Shown here one piece after another: positions 21,570 to 28,574 of a stretch of 28,683 nt of DNA. Under the pieces are notes generated by a model. It searched no databases. It saw only the letters and a list, made by a program, of their open reading frames with translations, and was not told the origin of the DNA. Source of the DNA: Candidatus Saccharimonadia bacterium. GTDB lineage: Bacteria; Patescibacteriota; Saccharimonadia; Saccharimonadales; Saccharimonadaceae. The position numbers and the translations under genes are program-made. Each line of letters opens with the position of its first letter. Positions within the stretch are counted from its first letter, which is position 1. The stretch covers positions 7,787 to 36,469 of the forward strand of contig JALRBE010000007.1 of NCBI GenBank assembly GCA_023262335.1, given 5' to 3'.

Positions 21570-22417
21570 TCAGTACGGCAAGCCCCCTCTTCGCCCCTTC
21601 CCTTATGTTCTAATTTTGTTCTATAATTCGTAATACCGATGAATGCGAAAAAACTATATTAATATACATAAATTGTAAAAAAGCAAATAATGTGCGTGAA
21701 AAGTAGGGGAGCAAGGGAAGTAAGAGGGTACTGGAAATAATCCGTGAAAAGCATGCTGCGGCTGTGGAAAAGTATATAAAACAAACATTCTTTAAGAAAA
21801 GTCAAATACTTCACTGTCCGCAGTGTTGTGAATACCGACAATGCCGTGGACCCCACTGGAACCACTATCGTAGCCAAGTTCGTGGCTAAGAAGACGTTGA
21901 TGGTAGTAATACGGCAAGGTACGGACGCATGCGCGTACGAAAAGTATGGCACATACGCGCAACCTCCCCGTTGACCATAAATAGCACTCTAGCAAGACGT
22001 ATGCTGATTCATCTTATGTTTAGTATGTTAATGTCGTAAAAGATATATTGTGCGACGTTAAAACTATATAAAGAACATGACCCAATATACTCATGCTATT
22101 TGCTGGTCAATTTGCTGGTCATGCCCTAGCTCGCCGTTTGCGCTCGTATTCTCACCCATCGCACGGTTCTTGCTGCTTATGCCTGCTCATTATGGCTTTT
22201 GCATGTGTTTGTGCTTTGAATCCGTGCGTTGCGGGTACGATCATATATTTACAGGGGTGCAACAGGGGTCGTAGTCGGTAGTAATTTTGTACTGTAATAG
22301 GGGTCGAATAGGGGTATGACCCCCGTTGTGGCGGATTCCCTACTTTTTGGCTGGATTACAAGTGTTCTATTTATGTTCTAAAGTTTTATTTATATTTGTC
22401 ATTGGTCGCCTGTAAGT
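21570..22417. other. AT-rich 850-bp stretch without a convincing gene, with ordered repeats
   Basis: An inverted repeat pairs CCCTCTT...CTTCCCTT (21585-21604) with AAGGGAAG...AAGAGGG (21713-21728). A DnaA-box-like TGTGGAAAA lies at 21763-21771. A 48-codon GTG frame (21828-21974, beginning VNTDNAVDPTGTTIVAKF) has chromosome-like codon use and may be a gene remnant. A 12-bp tandem repeat ATTTGCTGGTCA occurs at 22098-22109 and 22110-22121, inside two overlapping short cysteine-rich frames (22077-22274, 22093-22281) that I cannot confirm. Four AGGGGT copies occur at 22253, 22264, 22299 and 22310. It could be a regulatory, decayed or replication-related region. Confidence 0.45.
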
Positions 22418-22461
22418 AAAAATCGGCCCCATCACACGTTAATTGACGCATGATGGGGCCG
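22418..22461 (-). terminator. Intrinsic terminator of the 139-residue gene
   Basis: CGGCCCCATCA (22424-22434) pairs with TGATGGGGCCG (22451-22461). On the minus strand the stem is followed by a T run. Confidence 0.85.
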
Positions 22462-22480
22462 TTCTGGCACGGTTGATACC

Positions 22481-22900
22481 CTACCTCGATGCGAGGCCAG
22501 GCACATGGAAGCAGTACTTGCGGTAACTGACCTTGTGCGTGTCCTCGTAGAAGTAGTATGGGTTGACGACGCGGACGAAATCACCATACCGCTCTACGAA
22601 CGCCAGATGTGTCGCTTGGACACTCGGTTGTTGCTTGGACTGGTGCTTGAGGGGCTTTGTGCGGATGGCGATATCTAGTCCCTGCTGAGGCCTGATGATG
22701 ATCTGTTCATCATCCTGCAGAACGCGCTCAATCGTGAGATACCGCGCTTCCAGCGGGTTGGATTCGTAGTCTGCCGTGTCCGCACTCGTGAGGACTACCT
22801 GTGAAGCCGGTTCGCCGGAAGCCGCCACGAGGGCGTTTCGCAGGAGCTCGGTCGCCTCATCGGCGTTCTCTTGCTTGCCGGTCAAGTAGATGTCTGGCAT
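22481..22900 (-). CDS. Hypothetical cytoplasmic protein
   Basis: The 139-residue product starts MPDIYLTGKQENADEATELL and ends HVPGLASR. It has no membrane segment or signal peptide. The middle is acidic and the C-terminal third aromatic (NPYYFYEDTHKVSYRKYCFH). I chose ATG 22900 because GGGAG lies about 6 nt upstream; the longer reading to 22930 lacks one. A full promoter and terminator make it a single-gene unit with a leader of about 35 nt. Family not recognised. Confidence 0.75.
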   Translation of the reverse strand: MPDIYLTGKQENADEATELLRNALVAASGEPASQVVLTSADTADYESNPLEARYLTIERVLQDDEQIIIRPQQGLDIAIRTKPLKHQSKQQPSVQATHLAFVERYGDFVRVVNPYYFYEDTHKVSYRKYCFHVPGLASR

Positions 22901-22940
22901 GATGTCTCCCAATGGTATGTCGATGTACAAGAATATATAG

Positions 22941-22969
22941 ATTATAACATAATATTAAATATTATGCAA
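22941..22969 (-). promoter_or_regulatory. Promoter of the 139-residue gene
   Basis: On the minus strand TTGCAT (22964-22969), a 17-nt spacer and TATAAT (22941-22946), the latter preceded by TGT. The 12 bases ATTATAACATAA (+ strand, 22941-22952) recur exactly at the ATPase promoter (28171-28182). Confidence 0.75.
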
Positions 22970-22987
22970 CCTTTTACGCATTCAATA

Positions 22988-23014
22988 TAAAACCCCGCTT
23001 TTATGGAAGCGGGG
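22988..23014 (-). terminator. Intrinsic terminator of the 270-residue gene
   Basis: CCCCGCTT (22993-23000) pairs with AAGCGGGG (23007-23014) over a 6-nt loop. On the minus strand it is followed by TTTTAT. Confidence 0.85.
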
Positions 23015-23033
23015 TGGTGGCCCGTAGGGCTAG

Positions 23034-23846
23034 TTACGAACCTGTACCCACAAGCGCTGGGTGCCGGAAGTTCAGCATCGTCACCAGGGGAATGAACTCC
23101 CCTGCTTCGTCGAGCTGGCCGTAGGTCTTGTGTTCGTAGGACTCCCGGCTTGGCTTGCCCGCGTGCATTTCGTACTGGTAGAAGAAGTGAGTGACGTCCA
23201 ATTCTTCTATTTGCCTGGCGTCTGCCGGATGGTGCGCGGTGCCGTTGAGGTCCTCCTGGCGCAGATCGGGAAAGGTGGCCTCGTAGGTGTACGGCCGCAT
23301 TTTTCTGTTGACCCACTCCAGTGACATACCGTATACGTCGATGAACTGGTAGAAATCAAAAATCCTATAACAATCCTCGATCGCATGAAGCTCCGCGACG
23401 TACTCGAGCGTCGTCAGTTGGCCATGAGCATGCGCGTCGGCGATCGTCTTGGTACGTCGCCAAATCAGGCTGTTCAGCTTCTCGTCGTCCATGAAGACGG
23501 GTAGCATGCTATGCCCTAGTTCGGCATCGATCCAGTCTGTCATGAGAAGCCGCCGCGAAAAGAGCGCGTGCATATTGCCGTCCGCGCCGAAATACATGCC
23601 GCTGAACAAGAGCAGTGACTGCTTGACCCTTTCGACCTCGTCCCCGACGAGCTCGAAGGCTTCGCTGGCAAAATCGTACGTTGAGCCTGCCGGTCGGTAA
23701 ATAATGTACGTGGTGCCGTATTGGTGCGGCTCCAAACCACCGTTTTCACTGGTCACGGTACTATTTGTAACATCCGCTTCCCTATTCGTCAATTTGGGTA
23801 CTACGTCCAAAAGTCTTATGGTTCGGTAAGTTTTGATAATTAACAT
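23034..23846 (-). CDS. Hypothetical protein, 270 residues
   Basis: A mostly hydrophilic, acidic protein with many aromatic residues (FDFYQFIDVYGMSLEW, THFFYQYEMH). No signal peptide, no clear membrane segment, and no motif that I can assign. The first 30 residues (LIIKTYRTIRLLDVVPKL) are more basic, so an internal start is possible. The chosen ATG 23846 lies 8 nt after a TATTAT box on the minus strand. It has its own terminator 20 nt after the stop and is divergent from the sortase gene. It and its downstream neighbour may be lineage-specific; function unknown. Confidence 0.75.
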   Translation of the reverse strand: MLIIKTYRTIRLLDVVPKLTNREADVTNSTVTSENGGLEPHQYGTTYIIYRPAGSTYDFASEAFELVGDEVERVKQSLLLFSGMYFGADGNMHALFSRRLLMTDWIDAELGHSMLPVFMDDEKLNSLIWRRTKTIADAHAHGQLTTLEYVAELHAIEDCYRIFDFYQFIDVYGMSLEWVNRKMRPYTYEATFPDLRQEDLNGTAHHPADARQIEELDVTHFFYQYEMHAGKPSRESYEHKTYGQLDEAGEFIPLVTMLNFRHPALVGTGS

Positions 23847-23854
23847 AATATTGC

Positions 23855-23860
23855 ATAATA
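23855..23860 (-). promoter_or_regulatory. -10 box of the 270-residue gene
   Basis: TATTAT on the minus strand, 8 nt before ATG 23846. The divergent sortase -10 box lies 19 nt away. Confidence 0.4.
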
Positions 23861-23879
23861 CACACTAATCTGTTAAAGT

Positions 23880-23885
23880 TATAAT
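23880..23885 (+). promoter_or_regulatory. -10 box of the sortase gene
   Basis: A perfect TATAAT. The expected transcription start near 23892 is only about 7 nt before a strong terminator-like hairpin. Confidence 0.5.
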
Positions 23886-23898
23886 AAATAACACGAAT

Positions 23899-23931
23899 GC
23901 CTCGGAGGGAAACTTCCGAGGCGTTTTTTAT
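23899..23931 (+). terminator. Terminator-like hairpin in the sortase leader
   Basis: GCCTCGGA (23899-23906) pairs with TCCGAGGC (23915-23922) over an 8-nt loop, followed by GTTTTTTATT. It sits between the predicted sortase promoter and its ribosome-binding site, so it may be an attenuator rather than the end of a gene. Confidence 0.75.
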
Positions 23932-23945
23932 TGCGAGAGGTGCGT

Positions 23946-24623
23946 ATGAAACGGATTTTTATAGGAATTGTTGCCATGGTGACCGCTCTTGCCTACTTGG
24001 CGAGCGGTATGCAAGTGGCTTATTCCGAGGCCGTGCCAGCCGAAATGATTGCCGCTCAGCAGGCTGCTAGTGAACGCAGGATGGCCGAAGAAACTACCCG
24101 GCAAGCGGCAGTGAAGGCGGCTCAGGATGCAGCAAATGCAGCTATGACTACGGTAGTCACTCCTGTCGTCTCCCCTGCTACCCGCGCCGCTATGCCTACG
24201 GTTCAGGGTGATCGATTATCTATGCCTTCGATCGGGCTGGTTGCGTCTATCATACCCGTTGGCCTGACCGCTACCAATAATATCGACGTTCCTGCAGGCA
24301 AACAGGTTGGGCGTTGGACCGGTGCAGCAACCCCTGGCATGCCAGGCGCGGTATTCCTCGACGGCCATGTGGACGGCGTGTTCGCGAACCTTTCGCGCGC
24401 CGCGGTTGGCCAAACGTTCAGCGTGGTACATGCCGGCCAAACGTTTACCTATAAAATCGTCCATAAAGAAGTCGTGCCGCTCGCCGGAATCGACATGAAC
24501 CGCGCGCTCAGTACGTACGGCGGTGCCTCCGAAGGCGTGAATATCATGACCTGCGCCGGCCGCTACGTGCCTGCCATAGGCACCTACGACCAACGGCTGG
24601 TCGTTTATTCGGTACGCGTGTAA
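23946..24623 (+). CDS. Sortase family cysteine transpeptidase
   Basis: The 225-residue protein begins with an uncleaved-type membrane anchor (about residues 4-22, FIGIVAMVTALAYLASG). An Ala/Gln-rich linker (30-70) follows, then a sortase beta-barrel. The catalytic set is present: His141 in FLDGHVDG, Cys203 in IMTCAGRY and Arg217 in QRLVVYS. GDRLSMPSIGLVASIIPVG is the usual first strand region. The T-C-(A/G) motif and short barrel are closer to class E/F/D-like sortases than to SrtA, but the class is not certain. No LPxTG-type substrate is encoded in this window. The start is supported by GAGAGGTG. The transcript leader carries a terminator-like hairpin. Confidence 0.88.
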   Translation: MKRIFIGIVAMVTALAYLASGMQVAYSEAVPAEMIAAQQAASERRMAEETTRQAAVKAAQDAANAAMTTVVTPVVSPATRAAMPTVQGDRLSMPSIGLVASIIPVGLTATNNIDVPAGKQVGRWTGAATPGMPGAVFLDGHVDGVFANLSRAAVGQTFSVVHAGQTFTYKIVHKEVVPLAGIDMNRALSTYGGASEGVNIMTCAGRYVPAIGTYDQRLVVYSVRV

Positions 24624-24632
24624 GTTAACTGA

Positions 24633-24968
24633 TTATTGTACGAGCTGCGCCGGCCGTTCCGCTACGGGTTCCGGCTTCGGTTCTTCTTTGGTTGGCGTAT
24701 CACCGGTCAGGCCTTTGGCGTCGACGAGCTTTTGCAGGTTACGGTCGATGCGCATGATGGCGGCGTGCTGGCGTTGCTTTTGGAAGATGTTCACGATGAA
24801 GAAGATGACGATCAAAACGGTCAGGCCTATGCCGACGTAGAACAAAAGCGTCAATATGGGCATGAGCGGTTCGAGCGCCGTAGTGAGCATGGTTGACGGG
24901 TCGAAAAGCGGCTGGCTGCCGCCGCCGGATTGGTTTTGGAGTAATTGTTGGAGGTCGAGTTCGGTCAT
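24633..24968 (-). CDS. Small membrane protein next to the VirD4-like ATPase
   Basis: The 111-residue protein has a Gln/Gly-rich N-terminus, one long hydrophobic stretch (about residues 34-61: PLMPILTLLFYVGIGLTVLI and on) that could be one or two helices, and a Lys/Glu/Pro-rich cytoplasmic tail. It lies 66 nt downstream of the large ATPase gene on the same strand, so a functional link is plausible (inference). It also has its own TATCAT box 6 nt before the ATG. AAGG just before the start is a weak ribosome-binding site. Family not recognised. Confidence 0.75.
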   Translation of the reverse strand: MTELDLQQLLQNQSGGGSQPLFDPSTMLTTALEPLMPILTLLFYVGIGLTVLIVIFFIVNIFQKQRQHAAIMRIDRNLQKLVDAKGLTGDTPTKEEPKPEPVAERPAQLVQ

Positions 24969-24974
24969 TGCCTT

Positions 24975-24983
24975 ATGATAGCA
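24975..24983 (-). promoter_or_regulatory. Extended -10 promoter of the small membrane protein
   Basis: On the minus strand TGC then TATCAT (24975-24980), ending 6 nt before ATG 24968. Confidence 0.45.
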
Positions 24984-25034
24984 TAACCTGTTCTTTGCGG
25001 CCTGTGAGCTATGTCACTTGCCAGTAAGCGTTTG

Positions 25035-28000
25035 TTAGCGGAGCCGGAGCAAGCCGTCGGCTTCCGGAGTCTTTGGCTTCGGTGCTGACGCAGGCGCAGA
25101 TTGCGGCGCGTCGTTGCGGCGAACGTTCAGGTTCGAGGAATCGGCCTTCGCGGTGCCTTCTGGGCGCGGACGGCTTTCATGATTGCCGCCACTAGGCTGG
25201 CCGTCTTGCGGTCGGCTGTCGCCACTTTCGCTCTTTTTGCGGCGCGAGCGGGTGCGTTTGCGTTTTGGCTTGTCGCCGTCGGCCTGCTGATCGGATGGTC
25301 GTTCCGCGCGTTCAGGGCGCGGTTGGTCTGCTGCAGGGGTCTGCTGCTGTTGTTGTGGGGCTGGTGCTTCTGTTACGGGTGCCGCCGGCGCTGCTTGAGC
25401 GGGTTGTTGCTGACCAAGCGCGGCCTGCCCTGCTGGCGTGTCGGCTATGAACGTCGGGCGGTTCGGTGTGGTAGCCGCCGGTTTGTCGGCCGGTTTGTCT
25501 TGCCGCGGTTGGCGCGGCGCATCGCTACGCGGGCGCTGGCCTGCAGGTTTGGCGCCGGCGTCGATCGGCCATTTTTTTGCCTGCGAGGCGGATTCCAGCC
25601 GGGCTCGGCCTTCTTTGTCGTTCGGGTGCGGCGCCGGTTTGAAGTCGGGGTTGCCTGGCCCCTTGCGCTGCAGATGGTCCGGCGGGTTGATCATGTTGTT
25701 GATCGAGTTCTCTACCTCTTCGCGAGGCTTGCCGTAAATGCTGCGGGTGTTCTCGATGATAGTGGCGGTGTTGTCGACCTGTGCCGGTGGCAGTTGCAGG
25801 GTGCGTGCGCTGAACGCGGGTACCTTCTCGCCGTTAATGACCATGTTGATGATGAAATTACGATTCGCCATTTGCAGCAGGTCGTTGGCTTCGAATTGCG
25901 GTTCGAACTGCTTGGCCAGAATCGGCGCGTCGTCCGCGGAAATACGGAAGCTGATCATGGTACCGACGTTACCGAACACGGCGCCGCGGACGGTGTCGGA
26001 CATTTGGCTGATGTACTGGTTGGCGACGGTCAGGTTCAGGCCGTATTTACGGGCTTCCGAAAGAATCGTCGCGAACGAATCGGTGGCGAAGTTCTGGAAC
26101 TCGTCCACGTACAGGTAGAACGGACGGCGGTCCTTGATGTCCGGGATGTCGCTGCGGCTCATGGCGGCCAGCTGGATCTTGGTCACCAGGAACGCGCCCA
26201 GAATGCCCGAGTTGTCTTCGCCCAGCAGACCCTTCGACAGGTTGACGACCAAGATCTTGCCTTCGTCCATGATCTGGCGAATGTTGAAGGTCGACTTTGG
26301 CTGGCCGATGATATTACGGATGATCGGGTTGGCCGTGAAGGCACCTACCTTGTTCAAAATCGGCGCGATGGCTTCGGCTTGGAACTTTTCGGTCCAACTG
26401 TTGAACTCGATGGTCCAGAACTGCAGCACCACGGTGTCCTTGCAGTAGCTCAGCGTATCTTTGCGGAAGTTTTTGTCGGTCAGCATGCGCTGGATGTCGA
26501 GCATGGTGGTTTCGGGACGGTCAAGCAGCGCCAGGATGGTATAGCGCAGAATGTATTCCAAACGCGGGCCCCAGCTGTTGGCGAACATGCGCTCGAGCAC
26601 GCCGATGACTTCGGAGCTGATATTGCTCTTCATGTTCGGGTCGGTGACTTCGAGCGGGTTGAAGCCCAGCGGGAACGCCGTGTCGGCTGGGTTGAAGTAA
26701 ATGACGTCTTTGATGCGGCTGGCCGGAATGAACTTCATGTTGTCGATGGCGAAGTCGCCGTGCGGGTCGATGATGGCATAGCCCTGATTATGGAAGATGT
26801 CGCTGAGCGCCAGCAGCGCCAACGTACCGGACTTACCGGCACCGGTCTGGCCGATGATATACATGTGCCTGGAGCGGTCGAAGCGTAACATGCCGAACTG
26901 GTGCGTGATGCCGCGGAAGTTGGTCAGGCCGAAGGCGCTGATATTGGCGTCGATAGCGTCGTTGCCCGTGATGATCGGCAGCTTGCTTGGCGGTTCGGCG
27001 GTCTTGGTGCTCGCCCATACGATGTTCGGCGTTTCCACGTTGGTGTGTGGCAAGTGGAATACCGACGCGACTTCTTCGATGTTCAGGATGTAGCCTTTGT
27101 CGACGAACAGGCGGCCGCGGTACCGTTCGAGGTCTTCTTTTTTGAAGCTGGCACCGGATATTTTGAAGCCGTTCAGGTTGGTGCTGTTGTACTGCTTGAA
27201 CGTGCCCACGAGCGCTTGCATTTGCAGCTTGGCGCTTTGTTGGTTCTCGCCCAGGTATGCCAGGCGGATTTTTACTTGGTAGCCAAGTTTGGCGGACTTC
27301 TTCTCTGCTTCGGCCACGCGCGTTTTGTCGCGCTCGGACAGTTCCTTTGGCGCTGGTGCTCCCCCGGTCCCCTGCTCTGGTGGTTTCCAGAACGCTTCGA
27401 GCAGTCCTAATATCCATTTGCCGTCGACCTTGCCGCTCATGAGCGATTCGAGGCCGCTTTTGCCGTTCTTCAGGGTCTTGATCCAGCTTTCGGAGCGCTT
27501 GTGCCAATCGTCGGCGATCGGCCGTACGAGCACTTGGATCCACAGCTCTTCGCCGGTGGATTCGAGTTTGGCCAGCGTGCCGGTAATGCCGGCAAGCGGG
27601 TCGACTTCGAAGCTTTGGAACGTTTTGATCGGCAAGAATTCGCTGCCGGTCAGCGTGACTTCGCTGGTGTAGACCACGCTGTGGTTGCGTTCGTGCGCCA
27701 CGTAATCTTCGTCGGCTTCGTGAATCTGCACGGTTGGGTACTGCGCGTAAATCTGGCCTTCCACGAAACTTTGCAGTGATTTTGGCACCCACACGTAAAA
27801 GCGGATCTGGCCGTTGACCGACGCGATCTCGAAGCTCAGATGTTCTTGGATTCCCCCGTTCAGCTTGAGCTCTTCTTTGTCGCGGAGGATACCGTGGAGG
27901 CTGGCGAACAGCTGCTCGGCGGCCATTTCGGATTTGTCATTCGCCTTCGGGATTTCAAGGATGAGCAGCGTGCTTTCGATGGCTTTGACGGCGTCGATGC

Positions 28001-28100
28001 GCTGGTAATTGCGCCATGTGAGGTATGCCAAAACAAGCACGACTGGCAGCCAGACGTACCACGAAAGCAAGAACCCGAAGATGGTGGAGATGATTTCCAT
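25035..28100 (-). CDS. Membrane-anchored VirD4/TraG-like ATPase with disordered C-terminal tail
   Basis: The 1021-residue protein has an N-terminal transmembrane helix (about residues 2-29). A soluble domain of about 370 residues follows, then an AAA+ P-loop motor. Walker A is GQTGAGKS (417-424, Lys423) and Walker B is FYLYVDEFQNFA (Asp666/Glu667). IIDPHGDF, PLGFNPLEV, LSEARKYGLNL and ANQYISQM are typical of the TraD/VirD4/HerA-FtsK-like group that pumps DNA or couples substrates to type IV secretion. Residues from about 820 on are Pro/Gln/Ala/Lys-rich and disordered, with a very basic patch (KRKRTRSRRKK). No relaxase or other VirB genes are seen, so it may act in type IV secretion-like DNA or protein export of unknown kind. 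Confidence 0.88.
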   Translation of the reverse strand: MEIISTIFGFLLSWYVWLPVVLVLAYLTWRNYQRIDAVKAIESTLLILEIPKANDKSEMAAEQLFASLHGILRDKEELKLNGGIQEHLSFEIASVNGQIRFYVWVPKSLQSFVEGQIYAQYPTVQIHEADEDYVAHERNHSVVYTSEVTLTGSEFLPIKTFQSFEVDPLAGITGTLAKLESTGEELWIQVLVRPIADDWHKRSESWIKTLKNGKSGLESLMSGKVDGKWILGLLEAFWKPPEQGTGGAPAPKELSERDKTRVAEAEKKSAKLGYQVKIRLAYLGENQQSAKLQMQALVGTFKQYNSTNLNGFKISGASFKKEDLERYRGRLFVDKGYILNIEEVASVFHLPHTNVETPNIVWASTKTAEPPSKLPIITGNDAIDANISAFGLTNFRGITHQFGMLRFDRSRHMYIIGQTGAGKSGTLALLALSDIFHNQGYAIIDPHGDFAIDNMKFIPASRIKDVIYFNPADTAFPLGFNPLEVTDPNMKSNISSEVIGVLERMFANSWGPRLEYILRYTILALLDRPETTMLDIQRMLTDKNFRKDTLSYCKDTVVLQFWTIEFNSWTEKFQAEAIAPILNKVGAFTANPIIRNIIGQPKSTFNIRQIMDEGKILVVNLSKGLLGEDNSGILGAFLVTKIQLAAMSRSDIPDIKDRRPFYLYVDEFQNFATDSFATILSEARKYGLNLTVANQYISQMSDTVRGAVFGNVGTMISFRISADDAPILAKQFEPQFEANDLLQMANRNFIINMVINGEKVPAFSARTLQLPPAQVDNTATIIENTRSIYGKPREEVENSINNMINPPDHLQRKGPGNPDFKPAPHPNDKEGRARLESASQAKKWPIDAGAKPAGQRPRSDAPRQPRQDKPADKPAATTPNRPTFIADTPAGQAALGQQQPAQAAPAAPVTEAPAPQQQQQTPAADQPRPERAERPSDQQADGDKPKRKRTRSRRKKSESGDSRPQDGQPSGGNHESRPRPEGTAKADSSNLNVRRNDAPQSAPASAPKPKTPEADGLLRLR

Positions 28101-28170
28101 GTTTTACACTTTTATTGTCGCACCTTGGGCCTCTGTTAGCAAGAAGCATATGGTACTGATCATTAATATA

Positions 28171-28199
28171 ATTATAACATAAAATTATTATATATACAA
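28171..28199 (-). promoter_or_regulatory. Promoter of the VirD4-like ATPase gene
   Basis: On the minus strand TTGTAT (28194-28199), a 17-nt spacer and TATAAT (28171-28176), preceded by TGT. The leader is about 65 nt and has no obvious ribosome-binding site directly before the ATG. Confidence 0.75.
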
Positions 28200-28239
28200 T
28201 ATTCGGTACTTTCCCTGTCGTCTGTGGAGTGCGCCGTAC

Positions 28240-28326
28240 TTAAAAGATGGCTGTTTCTGTTCTTGTGCGACCAAGAACCAACCCGCTTCTTCTTGCGTCG
28301 GCAAAAAGAATCAAAAAGCTCGTCAC
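28240..28326 (-). CDS. Possible 28-residue peptide with strong ribosome-binding site
   Basis: On the minus strand GGAGGAGGGAGG precedes a GTG (28326) that opens a 28-codon frame starting VTSFLILFADARRSG. The opposite strand also has an open 48-codon frame (28247-28393). Neither can be confirmed. The sequence may be part of an interspersed repeat instead. Confidence 0.2.
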   Translation of the reverse strand: MTSFLILFADARRSGLVLGRTRTETAIF

Positions 28327-28337
28327 GCCTCCCTCCT

Positions 28338-28462
28338 CCGGGCCATCCTTGAATAAAACCTGGTCGCTCGAGAACGCAAGCGGTCCAGAATGATTACTTT
28401 AGTTACGGATTCTGGACACCCTCTCGCGAATGACTCCAGGTTTTTATTCTCGGATGGCTCGG
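28338..28462. repeat. 125-bp fold-back element with long terminal inverted repeats
   Basis: CCGGGCCATCC (28338-28348) pairs with GGATGGCTCGG (28452-28462). After a 2x2 internal loop, GAATAAAACCTGG (28351-28363) pairs with 28436-28449 with one bulged T. Together they form a 24-bp stem. Inside, GTCCAGAAT (28383-28391) pairs with ATTCTGGAC (28409-28417) over a 17-nt loop, and CGCT/AGCG (28365-28382) makes a smaller hairpin. The whole is a branched structure. It could be a MITE-like mobile repeat or a structured RNA; no transposase is near. Confidence 0.65.
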
Positions 28463-28513
28463 GTCGGTGCGGATGTCACGGAGTTAACTGATTATCTACG
28501 CGGCAGGACCGCG

Positions 28514-28564
28514 AATAAAAAATGTTCCATTCAACGAGCGCGGGGCGCTGGTTGAATGGAACAT
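28514..28564 (-). terminator. Strong intrinsic terminator of the gene entering from the right
   Basis: ATGTTCCATTCAAC (28522-28535) pairs with GTTGAATGGAACAT (28551-28564). Beyond a G-G mismatch, AGCGC pairs with GCGCT over a GGG loop. On the minus strand it is followed by TTTTTTATT. Confidence 0.92.
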
Positions 28565-28574
28565 GCTGGGGTCG

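Noticed and set aside
21659..21952. 97-codon minus-strand frame in the AT-rich region
   Set aside because: Composition follows the AT-rich DNA, there is no ribosome-binding site, and the + strand frame in the same place has more gene-like codon use.
25101..26888. 595-codon open frame on the + strand opposite the ATPase gene
   Set aside because: Antisense shadow; the minus strand encodes Walker A and B motifs in this interval.
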